From assembly GCA_949292445.1 (NCBI GenBank), contig CASEZU010000027.1, positions 1-49,030 of the forward strand: a DNA stretch of 49,030 nt, written 5' to 3'. Position numbers and translations under genes: made by a program. The notes under the pieces were generated by a model. It was not told the origin of the DNA and made no database searches. It saw nothing but the letters and a program-made list of their open reading frames with translations. Position 1 is the stretch's first letter. Every line of letters starts with the position of its first letter. Shown here piece after piece: positions 35,301 to 44,214 of this stretch. The stretch comes from an uncultured Spirochaetales bacterium (GTDB lineage Bacteria > Spirochaetota > Spirochaetia > Sphaerochaetales > Sphaerochaetaceae).

Positions 35301-36909
35301 AGAGAGGGAGCTCTCGCTTTATGTTGACCTGATGCCTGTCGCGGCATTCACACTCGACGGCAGCTTCGGTTCGGATGACTATGATGCCGAGCTCCGTTTC
35401 TCAATCGACTGCTTTGAGATAAGCATCGCGGATCTATTCCTCAATCCTTCTGTCGTGTTCTACGGACCCGCTCCTGCAGAAGGTGAGATAATGGCTGTGA
35501 AGACATCATCCTCATGGAATCTCTCCGGCTGGCTCTCGGCGGAGGAGGTCGGATTTGATGTCTTCTGGATGCCAGGAGAGCGGGTAATACTGCATAATCC
35601 GTATTTTGCCGTCTGGGACAACTCGTTCACATCGCTTGTTGATGACTGCACGGTACTCGACCTGCAGAGCTATGAGAGGACACCTGGCAGGGTGGCGCTC
35701 ACTGTCGATCTCGGCCCGTCGCTGTCGATGGACGGCTGGAATGTCGATGTCTATGCCGAGGAGGAGAACTGGATAGGAATCAGGCTCCCGCTGACGAGTT
35801 CGAACATCGACATATGGGGTGCTGTCACAGGCCATCTCCGTGTGGGACAGGGTACTGATGCGACGCTCTATCTCGACGGAGACCTCAAGGCAGCGGATCT
35901 CACGATGTCGCTCGGCATGGAGCCGATACCGGAGTGGATGACGGCGGACAGCGCTGCAGCGAGCCGCACAACCGCCGATCTCAGGCTGCTTCTCACGGAG
36001 AACGTCAAATTCGTATTCCCGCTCACCGGTGATCCGATCCTCCGTGCTGATCTCGCCGAGAACCAGAATCTGAACGTGAAGGTCGATGAGCTCGGTGCGC
36101 TGGATGTCTCAGGCTCGCTGGACATCAGGTCGGGAGAGCTTTTCTACTTCCAGAAGAACTTCTACATCACTGAAGGAAACATCAGCTTCCGTCCCGACCC
36201 CGCCGAAACCGCCAGCTTCAACCCGATCATCAACCTCAGGGCAAGGCTCCGCGATTTCGACTCTGATGGAAACCCGGTGGACATTTACCTGATACTCCGA
36301 GACTCTACGCTGGACAACCTCAGCCCGTCATTCGAGAGCTCCCCGTCAAAGCCGCTGAGCGAGATAATGCAGATACTCGGACAGTCGATCCTCCCCACAT
36401 CCATCTATGATGGTATCTCCGTCTCCTCGATGGTCTCCCTTGTCTCCGCTTCCGTGGACATCCTCTCAAGAATGGGAATCATAACGTCCGCAAATGACAG
36501 CACGCTGGAACAGTCCATACGCTCGTCGCTCTCGCTCGACACCTTCTCGCTGCATACGAACATTATCGAGAATCTCATCTTCGATACGGTCGCATATGCC
36601 TCCTCAAACCCAGGCAGCGATGTGCTCTCGCCGATGGCGCGCTATCTCGACGGGACGACGCTCTATCTTGGAAAGTACATCTCGCCGGAGCTCTATCTCG
36701 AGGGCATGGTCCATCTCGACGCGGAGAACAACAGGACCGAGACCAAGCACACCTTCCTTGCGGATGACCTCAATCTGGATATCGAGGTATCGCTGGAGTG
36801 GGACAATCCGCTTGCGGTGTTCACAATTTTCACGCGGCCTGAGAACATCACGCTCTACGATATCCTCGATTCCTTCGGCTTCGGTTTCTCGAAGCGCATC
36901 GTCTGGTGA
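32356..36909 (+). CDS. tamB: TamB-like translocation/assembly protein
   Basis: Very large periplasm-spanning protein of 1517 residues. One N-terminal membrane anchor (about 8-32), then over 1100 residues of beta-rich, Ser/Gly/Asp-rich repeats, as in the AsmA-like/TamB beta-taco, and a C-terminal DUF490-type region (about 1240-1517) with ALDVSGSLDIRSGELFYFQ, FNPIINLRARL and LEGMVHLDAE. Family knowledge: TamB-like proteins move lipid between membranes and help outer-membrane proteins assemble; in Borrelia the TamB homologue has been reported to work with BamA. bamA is the next gene. No Shine-Dalgarno is evident before the ATG. Confidence 0.93.
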   Translation: MKYHSPLSIVIISVIVLLLFVSVAFFAVFSIGMTSPTLITAGRIMDDLASADSDFAFAFGSIDRNFRGGVTINDVSVSYCGESVLELDSVRLHMGIGELFRYAVTGKGRLDVEGSGGTLSFPAVLVGAAAGTGGEAAAPSLPSEGFRRSISFHLHDINVTGPGLEAGDVSISAYLDDGIRAEMVLPSVSYSSDAFSASGDELLLAAEIGDGITVSASGTSLRGSSGEDFLSVTAPVVRITADDISALDGAGIALSLSGAEGSIGGAAFTSERASLQGTLSDLEAVILSPSLSFRTIRADAAEADLTLREGRALAILDTLSMSEGDIILYDAERTEASYDTVSGLFSVFIPSFSSSLPSLLDASFTLEGNSIALDGSSDGSLSATGRLSAVADGSPLSGTGGEFSLRAQSGPEGMESAEFTLTGITVPGMDDEAYLFASYEDGEAAVRGAFGSHLTLSADVGEGVSVRMFYTDMPLRPFLPLVSAYVPVLYNYIGEDTAATGNILVDFGLGLTGPASFALALSDITFNDMAFSLAASGSGVFSSSGVDVDQLSITTDFIRASFDGSVSFRTRLPEGRFVVSMTDSGYELFIGTLTLESDEEYYFSARIPYFSASGLSGSVNWSDENVIESSAVLRTGAYQYPFGIRIDFLDNTVTIDNEMLHADVSFGEDIDGTLSFEHFELPVFREGQGSPTYLEGTVSASFSFAGQSLDFGSDGFLVGNIGFLPDHPDLLFSLSGDNNSLSFDDILVSSAYNAPLSGSLEIVYGTPSIAMSLSSPDSERLLLSIVRSDDGMFSGLLRADSFSLGRIGIDGMTGDINLTARAGTWDALSFSGSIRSHSSDMINSPASAEADLYIDSDEIVLSSITYQSGSLSVGADEIRYSAESGDLSASFSLSASIERADGPLPVSTSVTLGARLPGGDNLYDAVRSMMDSRLEDSSFDVTIGETDLGGMFTLEERSLHILSHGGTLDISGSLASGFFDIGERELSLYVDLMPVAAFTLDGSFGSDDYDAELRFSIDCFEISIADLFLNPSVVFYGPAPAEGEIMAVKTSSSWNLSGWLSAEEVGFDVFWMPGERVILHNPYFAVWDNSFTSLVDDCTVLDLQSYERTPGRVALTVDLGPSLSMDGWNVDVYAEEENWIGIRLPLTSSNIDIWGAVTGHLRVGQGTDATLYLDGDLKAADLTMSLGMEPIPEWMTADSAAASRTTADLRLLLTENVKFVFPLTGDPILRADLAENQNLNVKVDELGALDVSGSLDIRSGELFYFQKNFYITEGNISFRPDPAETASFNPIINLRARLRDFDSDGNPVDIYLILRDSTLDNLSPSFESSPSKPLSEIMQILGQSILPTSIYDGISVSSMVSLVSASVDILSRMGIITSANDSTLEQSIRSSLSLDTFSLHTNIIENLIFDTVAYASSNPGSDVLSPMARYLDGTTLYLGKYISPELYLEGMVHLDAENNRTETKHTFLADDLNLDIEVSLEWDNPLAVFTIFTRPENITLYDILDSFGFGFSKRIVW

Positions 36910-37013
36910 TTTGTGTAGGTTTCATGTATCTGGCTTTTCCGGCATGTTTCGGAGATGGGAGTATATGGAAGCAAACTGGTCAATCTGGTAGTATGCACGA
37001 AGGAGAACTGCCA

Positions 37014-39548
37014 ATGAAGAATACAGCGAGGACGATCATTCTCATTCTGCTGATGCTGCTTCTCGGGGCCGCTGTGCTCACAGCAGCCGATGACGACGGA
37101 GTCTGGTGGGATGGAATGCCGATGACCGCTTTCAGATATGAGGGTCTGAAGAATGTGAGCGAGAATACGGTTGACCGGCTTCTCTCCCCATATCTCGGAC
37201 AGCCATTCTCGGATTCAGTCTTCTCGGAGATGAACAGCGTGCTATATGCGCAGAGCTGGCTGAGCTATGTCAGCGCCGAGGCACTCAGGGAAGGCGATGA
37301 CGGCCACCTGGTCATACTCTTCAGCTTCTCGGAAAATCCGATGGTCACATCGGTCACAGTCGAGGGAGAGGACAGGATTGGGGAGAATCCTATTCTCCGT
37401 TCCCAGTCGATAAAGAAAGGTGATTTCTTCACTCCCGGCATGCTGCAGATCAATGCTGATTCAATCCTTTCCTATTATCTTGAAAGGGGTTACAGGGATG
37501 CCACGGCAAAGGGCGAGTACACACTGGATGAGGCATCAAATACTGTCAGCGTAGTCTTCCGCGTCACTGAGGGAAAGCAGTACAAAGTGCGCGACATCCT
37601 CTTCCATGGTATCAGCGGGCTCACTGCACGCGAACTCGATGATGTGATGACGCAGAAAAAGCGCTCGTTCTTCAGTGCAGGCAACCTCGTGATGGCGAAT
37701 CTCGAGACCGACAGCGCAGCTATCGTGAGGCTCTACGGCTCAGAGGGATACCCGGATGCGAAGGTCCTCTCCGCCGAGGTCGTACCCACAGGGGAGGAGG
37801 ACGATAAGGTCATATATGTCAATATCGAGTATACGATCGATGAAGGGGCGAGATGGACGATAGGGGATATCACATTCTCTGGCAATGAGGTCTTTTCCGA
37901 TGATGCCATAGCCGCCCTGATCTTAATGAAGACGGGAGATGCCTACAATGCCGAGGATATCGCGGCCCAGCAGGCTGCCTTGAGCTCCCTTTATTATGAC
38001 AACGGCTACATACGTTCAGCAGTCATATTCACTCCGCTGCGCGATGAGGTGAATCACACGATCAGCTATGACATCTCCATAACGGAAGGCTCCCAGTCGG
38101 TGGTCGAGGCCATCGTCATCAATGGCCTCACAAAGACAAAGCCATACGTTCTGGAGCGTGAGATAACCCTCCACGTCGGCGATGTGTTCTCGCGCTCTGC
38201 ACTCATCAGGAGCCAGCAGAACATGATGAACACGGGACTGCTGTCGACGGTCAGGGCCGATCTTCTCTATGGCAACACCCCCGACGGCGTCATCATCGAA
38301 TTCACTGTGGAGGAGGGAAACCAGATGGAGCTCCAGTTCGGAGCGACATTCGGCGGTACCGTTGACGGGTTTCCTATCTCCGGCTTTCTCCAGTGGGCTG
38401 ACAGGAATCTGGCAGGAACTGGCCGTGATCTCGCCATCTCCACGACACTCTCTCCCGATACACAGTCTGTTTCTGTATCACTCTCTGATGATTGGGTGGG
38501 GGACAGAAGATGGTCGAACTCAGTCTCCCTCTCGTTCGAGCGGAGCTACAGGGATGACACGCTGCAGAAGAACCCCAACTCCGGCATGTTCGACGGACGT
38601 GACTCGGATAAGGTGACGTTCCCGCTCGGATACAACTCCGCCGATGAGTGGTATGCCACGGACAATCCGCTCTATCCATCGGATGCGTACCTCATGGCAT
38701 ATGACTACTACAGGGTCGCGCTGGGCTATACGACAGGATATACATTCGCATTCGATCCTGGTTCGCTGACGCTCTCGGCAGGTATCTCGATCGGCCTCAA
38801 TCATGCTGTCTACGATGATACGATGTATACCCCCTATGAGGAGCTCATCTACAAGTACCATCAGGCATGGCAGTGGTCCAACAGGCTCACGCTCTCCGTG
38901 ACCTGGGATGGCCGTGATCTCAGGCAGAACACCACCAGGGGCTATGTGCTCTCAGCGTCATACACCTACGCAGGCGGAATCCTCATGGGCCTTTCGAACT
39001 ACAACAGGCTCTCGCTCTCCGGCAGTGTCTATCACTCCCTCTTCACTTATGTCGATGAGGAGGAGAGGCCGATGAGCCTCGTGCTCTCATACTCAACCAA
39101 TGTCTCGTTCATGTTCGACCAGTTCTGGCTCGATGGCAACAGCTGGGGATGGCACAACGCGAAGGAAGGCGCGACAAGATATGAGATGCTCTACATCGAC
39201 GGCATGAACATCGGCCGCGGATTCGATGTCATCTACGACAAGTCGTTCCTCTGGCACAACCAGATCGATCTGACATATCCCGTGGTTTATCAGATGCTCG
39301 CCGTCGAGGGCTTTGTGTCAGCAACAGGTGTCACTGATGAGATCAGCGACCTCTCCTCGTTCAGCAATATTGACTGGTACTTCGCGGTAGGTGCCGGAAT
39401 CAAGATGCAGATACCGGGATTCCCACTCGGCCTCTACCTTGTCGAGAACGCCACCTGGGACCAGAACACAGGATACAGATGGGATTCATCGGGAATCGGG
39501 AACACAGGCCTCAAACTTGTGCTTGCGATCACGACATCTTATTATTAA
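37014..39548 (+). CDS. bamA: Outer-membrane protein assembly factor BamA
   Basis: Central Omp85 insertase for outer-membrane barrels, 844 residues. Start ATG 37014 is chosen from AGGAG eight bases upstream and from the signal peptide that begins there (MKNTARTIILILLMLLLGAA, then TAADD); the frame is open back to the tamB stop. POTRA repeats occupy about 35-430 (FRYEGLKNVSENTVDRLL, VTVEGEDRIGENPIL, DILFHGISGL, ITFSGNEVFSDDAI, IVINGLTKTKPYVL). The barrel follows, with IGRGFDVIYDKSF in the position of the VRGF loop motif and a last strand LVLAITTSYY. Downstream mutS starts three bases later. Confidence 0.96.
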   Translation: MKNTARTIILILLMLLLGAAVLTAADDDGVWWDGMPMTAFRYEGLKNVSENTVDRLLSPYLGQPFSDSVFSEMNSVLYAQSWLSYVSAEALREGDDGHLVILFSFSENPMVTSVTVEGEDRIGENPILRSQSIKKGDFFTPGMLQINADSILSYYLERGYRDATAKGEYTLDEASNTVSVVFRVTEGKQYKVRDILFHGISGLTARELDDVMTQKKRSFFSAGNLVMANLETDSAAIVRLYGSEGYPDAKVLSAEVVPTGEEDDKVIYVNIEYTIDEGARWTIGDITFSGNEVFSDDAIAALILMKTGDAYNAEDIAAQQAALSSLYYDNGYIRSAVIFTPLRDEVNHTISYDISITEGSQSVVEAIVINGLTKTKPYVLEREITLHVGDVFSRSALIRSQQNMMNTGLLSTVRADLLYGNTPDGVIIEFTVEEGNQMELQFGATFGGTVDGFPISGFLQWADRNLAGTGRDLAISTTLSPDTQSVSVSLSDDWVGDRRWSNSVSLSFERSYRDDTLQKNPNSGMFDGRDSDKVTFPLGYNSADEWYATDNPLYPSDAYLMAYDYYRVALGYTTGYTFAFDPGSLTLSAGISIGLNHAVYDDTMYTPYEELIYKYHQAWQWSNRLTLSVTWDGRDLRQNTTRGYVLSASYTYAGGILMGLSNYNRLSLSGSVYHSLFTYVDEEERPMSLVLSYSTNVSFMFDQFWLDGNSWGWHNAKEGATRYEMLYIDGMNIGRGFDVIYDKSFLWHNQIDLTYPVVYQMLAVEGFVSATGVTDEISDLSSFSNIDWYFAVGAGIKMQIPGFPLGLYLVENATWDQNTGYRWDSSGIGNTGLKLVLAITTSYY

Positions 39549-39551
39549 GCG

Positions 39552-42122
39552 ATGGACAAAAATGATGGACTGACGCCGATGATGCGTCAGTATATGGAGA
39601 TAAAGGAAAAGCATCAGGATATGGTGCTTTTCTTCCGTCTCGGCGATTTCTACGAGATGTTCGGCAGCGATGCGGAGGAAGTCTCCAAACTGCTGAACCT
39701 CACGCTGACGCACCGTGCGAGCATGCCGATGTGCGGCATTCCGTATCATGCGGCCAAGAATTATCTCAAACGGCTTCTCGATGCCGGCAAGAAGGTCGCG
39801 GTCTGCGAGCAGCTTTCCCTTGCTGACAATCCAAGGGAGCTTGCAAAGCGCAGCGTCACTGAGATATACACTCCCGCAACCGTTGTCGATGACGAGTATC
39901 TTGACAGCCTCTCCTCATCATTCGTGATGGCCGTGGACTGCGACAGGAAGGGGGTATATACAGCCTGGGCCGATATCTCGACAGGGGAGTTCCGGGTACG
40001 CTCCCTTCCGCTTGAGAAGGATTTCCTGAACCTTGAATCACTGCTGTCTTCCGTCTCTCCCAAGGAGCTGGTGGTATCTGACGACCTCTATTTCACGGAA
40101 AAGCCGCTGCGTTCGGTTCTCGACCGTTCAGGTGCCATAGTCACCAAGCTCCCCGCCTGGTATTTCACAGTGCGTGAGGGCAGGAAGGAAGCCCTGAAAC
40201 AGTTCCCGGAGTCTGCTCTCTCACTCTTCGGCATAGAGGAGAAGGATCCTCTTCTCTCTCCGATAGGAGCGCTGCTGAAGTACATTGCAGATAACACGAA
40301 GGCGGAGATGCCCCAGCTCAGGGCCATAGAGAGGATAGAGGATGAGTCCTATCTGCTGCTCGACAGTGCTGCCGTGCGGAACCTGGAGCTTGTCGCCTCC
40401 CTTTCGGACGGCCGCAGCCAGGGCTCTCTTTTCCATGCGATGAACAGGACGAAGACCGCATCCGGCGGAAGGTTTCTCAAAGATGCGATCCTCCATCCGC
40501 TGGAGGACAGGAGTGCCATTGAGAAGCGTCTTGAGTGGGTATCATTCTTCCGCAATGACGATGCCGAGATGAGGAGAGTGCGGGAGCTTCTTGCCTCTTC
40601 CTCCGATCTCGAGAGACTCTCGGCCAAGGCTTCCATGAGGAAGCTCACTCCGCGCGACATCCTTGCCATCGCCGACACCACTGCCTCCTTCTTCTCCCTT
40701 GTGGGAGAGAAGCCGGAGTATCTCTCCCTTGCCGAGGATTTCTCCCAGGATTTCGAGAGCGTGATAGATTTCTCATCAGACGCCATCAAGGCTGTGAACA
40801 GGGAGTGCACCAATGTCCTCAATGAAGGTACTGTGATTCTCTCCGGATACGACAGCGCGCTTGATGAGGCCCGTTCCTATCTCTCCGGCGGTGAGGAGAT
40901 GCTCTCCTCCTATATGGAGAGGATCAAGGCAGAGACAGGCATCCAGAACATGAAGGCAGGGGAGAACAGGATCATCGGAGCATATTTCGAGGTCTCCCGC
41001 TCCCAGCTGGACAAGGTGCCGCCGTATTTCATCAGAAGGCAGACTCTCGTCGGCGGTGAGCGGTACACCACGGAGGAGCTTGAGGAGATGAAGACCAGGC
41101 TCTCTTCCGCAAGGGAGGACGCGGCCTCAAGGGAGAAGGAGGTCTTCACATCGTTTCTCAACCGTGCCAGGGAGATATGCCTGCCTATCGAGCGCATGGG
41201 CAGGATCATCTCGCTGCTGGATTTCTATTCCTCGCTTGCCTCGCTTGCCGCAGAGTGCGGCTATGTGCGTCCGGAGATGAAGGACTCCGGGGATCTTGAG
41301 ATCGTGAACGGACGCCATCCGGTGGTGGAGGCTTATACGGGCAGGGAGAACTATACAGCAAACTCCTATTCCTCTTCCCGTTCGCGCTTCGCGCTCATAA
41401 CGGGGCCGAACATGGCGGGAAAGAGCACCTATCTGCGTGAAGTCGCGATCATAGCTCTGATGGCACATATGGGATCGTTCGTGCCTGCGGACAGTGCTTC
41501 TGTTCCCGTCATTGACAGGATATACTGCCGTGTCGGCGCCAGCGACAACCTCGCAAGGGGGGAGTCGACATTCCTGGTGGAGATGATTGAGACAGCAGCC
41601 ATCCTCCGCGGCGCGACTGAGCGTTCGCTGATCATCATGGATGAGATAGGCCGCGGAACCTCCACGCAGGATGGCATGTCCATCGCATATGCCGTGATGG
41701 AGTATCTGAGGAAACTGGGTGCCATGACGCTTTTCGCGACACATTACCATGAGCTGACGATGCTGGACACCTCCGGCATGCAGCTTCTGCACATGGCAGT
41801 GCTTGAGGAAAGGAATTCAATCACATTCCTCCGTAAGGCAGAGCCCGGGGCTGCGGCCTCATCCTACGGCATCCATGTGGCCAGGCTGGCGGGTCTTCCC
41901 AGGAGCGTGATAAAAGAGGCGACAGCCTTCCAGAAGAAGCATTTCGCCGACTACTCATTCGACACTGCCCAGGGGGATCTCTTCATCGACGGATCGGAGG
42001 AGAGGGAGGAAAGCCCGGAGGCAGAGGTCGCCGCTGACATAAGGGCATTCGACGCCGATTCCTCCACGCCTCTTGAGGCCCTGATGTTCATAACGGAGAT
42101 GCAGAGGAAACTGGGGAAATAG
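39552..42122 (+). CDS. mutS: DNA mismatch repair protein MutS
   Basis: Mismatch-recognition ATPase, 856 residues. Seen: the mismatch-probing Phe-x-Glu in FFRLGDFYEMF (about 27-37), connector and clamp domains, Walker A GPNMAGKST at 618-626, Walker B LIIMDEIGRGTS and ATHYHEL. The C-terminus ends LEALMFITEMQRKLG. The bamA stop is three bases upstream, so mutS is likely read through from the tamB-bamA mRNA. mutL is not in the window. Confidence 0.98.
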   Translation: MDKNDGLTPMMRQYMEIKEKHQDMVLFFRLGDFYEMFGSDAEEVSKLLNLTLTHRASMPMCGIPYHAAKNYLKRLLDAGKKVAVCEQLSLADNPRELAKRSVTEIYTPATVVDDEYLDSLSSSFVMAVDCDRKGVYTAWADISTGEFRVRSLPLEKDFLNLESLLSSVSPKELVVSDDLYFTEKPLRSVLDRSGAIVTKLPAWYFTVREGRKEALKQFPESALSLFGIEEKDPLLSPIGALLKYIADNTKAEMPQLRAIERIEDESYLLLDSAAVRNLELVASLSDGRSQGSLFHAMNRTKTASGGRFLKDAILHPLEDRSAIEKRLEWVSFFRNDDAEMRRVRELLASSSDLERLSAKASMRKLTPRDILAIADTTASFFSLVGEKPEYLSLAEDFSQDFESVIDFSSDAIKAVNRECTNVLNEGTVILSGYDSALDEARSYLSGGEEMLSSYMERIKAETGIQNMKAGENRIIGAYFEVSRSQLDKVPPYFIRRQTLVGGERYTTEELEEMKTRLSSAREDAASREKEVFTSFLNRAREICLPIERMGRIISLLDFYSSLASLAAECGYVRPEMKDSGDLEIVNGRHPVVEAYTGRENYTANSYSSSRSRFALITGPNMAGKSTYLREVAIIALMAHMGSFVPADSASVPVIDRIYCRVGASDNLARGESTFLVEMIETAAILRGATERSLIIMDEIGRGTSTQDGMSIAYAVMEYLRKLGAMTLFATHYHELTMLDTSGMQLLHMAVLEERNSITFLRKAEPGAAASSYGIHVARLAGLPRSVIKEATAFQKKHFADYSFDTAQGDLFIDGSEEREESPEAEVAADIRAFDADSSTPLEALMFITEMQRKLGK

Positions 42123-42125
42123 CAC

Positions 42126-42154
42126 TTGACATATCCTTTATGTTCTGCTAAATA
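42126..42154 (+). promoter_or_regulatory. Promoter of the rimP-nusA-infB operon
   Basis: A perfect TTGACA (42126-42131), 17-base spacer, then TAAATA (42149-42154) preceded by TGC, i.e. an extended -10. It lies in the AT-rich 84-99 base gap after mutS. Confidence 0.68.
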
Positions 42155-42179
42155 AATTTTAGTTTCATTAAAGTGATTT

Positions 42180-42206
42180 AAGGGACCAGCAACGGTCCCT
42201 TTATTC
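42180..42206 (+). promoter_or_regulatory. Leader hairpin before rimP
   Basis: AAGGGACC (42180-42187) pairs perfectly with GGTCCCTT (42194-42201) around the loop AGCAAC, followed by TATTC. It lies between the promoter and the rimP ribosome site, so it belongs to the leader of the operon. It may be a weak terminator, an attenuator or an mRNA-protecting stem. Confidence 0.6.
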
Positions 42207-42221
42207 ATGATATGGAGGAAT

Positions 42222-42707
42222 ATGCTGACAGAAGACGCAAAGGATTCAGGGCTTTTCAGGGAAATCGATGAGCTTGTAACAGCGCTCTCGCTGAAGACGG
42301 TCGAGGCTGTCGACTCAGTCCATCAGGGCACTCACCACATGCGCGTTGTTGTCTACAAGAGCGATGGAGAGGTCAATACAGATGATCTCGCAGCTGTCTA
42401 CAACATAGTCTATCCCCGGTACAGCGTCATCTTCGGAGACAGGGATCTTGAGCTTGAGGTCTCTTCCCCGGGACTCCAGAGGAGCTTCCGCGACACTGTC
42501 GAGTTCAGCATATTCACAGGCAAGCTCGTCAGGGTGTACAGCCAGTCATTCTCGTCCTATGTCACCGGACGGATCGGAAAGGCTGATGACAGCTCTGTGG
42601 AGCTTCTTGACTGCATAGTAGAAGACAGCGGGGAGAAGCGTGATTCGCTCACGCTTCCATTCAGCGATATCGCAAAGGCAAAGCTCGAATACAGATGGGA
42701 GGCATAA
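42222..42707 (+). CDS. rimP: Ribosome maturation factor RimP
   Basis: Assists 30S subunit assembly; 161 residues from ATG 42222, which has GGAGG three bases upstream (the in-frame ATG at 42207 has none). Family features: VEAVDSVHQGTHHMRVVVY, DLAAVYNIVYPRY, LELEVSSPGLQRSFRD and a C-terminal SH3-like part. First gene of the classical rimP-nusA-infB operon; nusA begins after three bases. Confidence 0.94.
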   Translation: MLTEDAKDSGLFREIDELVTALSLKTVEAVDSVHQGTHHMRVVVYKSDGEVNTDDLAAVYNIVYPRYSVIFGDRDLELEVSSPGLQRSFRDTVEFSIFTGKLVRVYSQSFSSYVTGRIGKADDSSVELLDCIVEDSGEKRDSLTLPFSDIAKAKLEYRWEA

Positions 42708-42710
42708 GAC

Positions 42711-44201
42711 ATGCTTGACTTGACTGACGAAATCAATTCGATGATTACCGAAAGACATATGGATGAGGAGAAGGTTCTATCCCTCATCCGCGACATGCTC
42801 GTAAGCGCATACAAGCGCAAGTTCGGAACCGATGAGAATGCGGTCGTCCGCTTCTTCCCCGGAAGGACGGGAGAGGAGAACCGTGCCGTCGAGATATATT
42901 CCGTCAAGGAAGTCGTCGAGGAGGAGAACTGGTACGACAGCGTCAAGCAGATCCCCGTCGATGAGGCACAGGATCTTGTCGAGGGCGTGGAGGCCGGTGA
43001 TTCTCTTGAGATCCCGCTCGATCCCAAGACATTCGAGTACTCCGCAGTGCAGAGCGCCAAGCAGCGTTCACAGCAGGTCGTGAAGGAGTACAACACGGAC
43101 CGCGTCTATGTTGATGCCAAGGCCATGGAAGGGAAGCTCGTCATCGGAGAGATCAAGAAGACGACGAAGAACGGCGATTTCCTCGTCAACCTCAACCTCG
43201 AGGACACAGATGCGATCTTCCCGGTACGCGGCCAGTCCCCCAGGGAGACATATGAGATCCAGGAGAAGCTCAAGTTCTTCGTCGAGAAGGTCGACAGGGG
43301 CGATGAGGGCAGGGGACGCGACGGCCGTGACCGCAGGAGAAGGGGCGGCGTGAGGATCCTCCTCACAAGGGCTTCCAAGGAATTTGTGAAGGCGCTCATC
43401 GAGAATGAGGTGCCTGAGATTTCCTCCGGGGACGTGGAGATCCGCGCCATTGCAAGGCACGCAGGCGTGAGGACAAAGGTTGCCGTGGACACCAGAAAGA
43501 CAGATATCGATCCGGTTGGTTCCACAGTCGGCAAGGCCGGAACAAGGATCCAGACTGTCATGACGGAGTGCGAAGGCGAGAAGATCGATGTCGTCAGATA
43601 CTCCGATGATCCTCTTGTGTTCATCGCCAATGCGCTCATTCCCGCCCAGGTGAGGCGTGTTGTGACGATCGATCCCTCCACAAAGCATGTTGTCGCCATC
43701 GTCGATGACAACCAGCTTGGTATCGCGATAGGACAGGGCGGTGTCAACGTAAAGCTCGCAAAGGCTCTCTGCGACTGGAACATCGAGGTCAAGACGCAGG
43801 ATCAGTTCAACGAGATGGAAGAGACGATGGAGATCTACAGGAATGTGGACAACCTCTTCAAGTCCGATGAGGAGATCGAGAAGGAAAGGACACTCTCCAA
43901 TGACGAGATCGGCATCGATCCTGATGATACGCCGCTGACAGACATCGGCCTGCCTGAGGCGCTTGTAGAGAAGCTGCATAATGTAGACATCTGGTCTATC
44001 CAGGAGTTCTTCGATTACAATGATGATGAGCTCAGGGATAAGGGACTCTCCGATGAGGAGATCGGAACCGTGCGCAACAGCGTTGAGGTCACAGAAGAGG
44101 AAGAGGATGGCGGCAGCTTCGAATGCCCGATCTGCCACACGGAGCTTCCTGCCGGCACGGAAGTATGTCCGAACTGCGGAGCCGAGTTCGAGTTCGAATG
44201 A
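42711..44201 (+). CDS. nusA: Transcription termination/antitermination factor NusA with C-terminal zinc ribbon
   Basis: RNA polymerase-associated factor, 496 residues. N-terminal polymerase-binding domain (1-130), S1 domain (about 135-195 and on), then KH1 with GSTVGKAGTRIQ and KH2 with AIGQGGVNVKLA. Two unusual points: an Arg/Gly-rich insert at about 195-214 (DRGDEGRGRDGRDRRRRGG) between S1 and KH1, and a C-terminal CPIC-x10-CPNC zinc ribbon at 472-489 after an acidic linker. A helix-hairpin-like segment (LPEALVEKLHNVDIWSIQE) precedes it, as in the acidic repeats of other NusA proteins. NusA partners NusB, encoded upstream in this window. Confidence 0.96.
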   Translation: MLDLTDEINSMITERHMDEEKVLSLIRDMLVSAYKRKFGTDENAVVRFFPGRTGEENRAVEIYSVKEVVEEENWYDSVKQIPVDEAQDLVEGVEAGDSLEIPLDPKTFEYSAVQSAKQRSQQVVKEYNTDRVYVDAKAMEGKLVIGEIKKTTKNGDFLVNLNLEDTDAIFPVRGQSPRETYEIQEKLKFFVEKVDRGDEGRGRDGRDRRRRGGVRILLTRASKEFVKALIENEVPEISSGDVEIRAIARHAGVRTKVAVDTRKTDIDPVGSTVGKAGTRIQTVMTECEGEKIDVVRYSDDPLVFIANALIPAQVRRVVTIDPSTKHVVAIVDDNQLGIAIGQGGVNVKLAKALCDWNIEVKTQDQFNEMEETMEIYRNVDNLFKSDEEIEKERTLSNDEIGIDPDDTPLTDIGLPEALVEKLHNVDIWSIQEFFDYNDDELRDKGLSDEEIGTVRNSVEVTEEEEDGGSFECPICHTELPAGTEVCPNCGAEFEFE

Positions 44202-44214
44202 TTAAAGGATGAAA

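Noticed and set aside
36906..37013. Upstream GTG start for bamA overlapping the tamB stop
   Set aside because: It would put 36 non-conserved residues before a clear signal peptide that has its own AGGAG.
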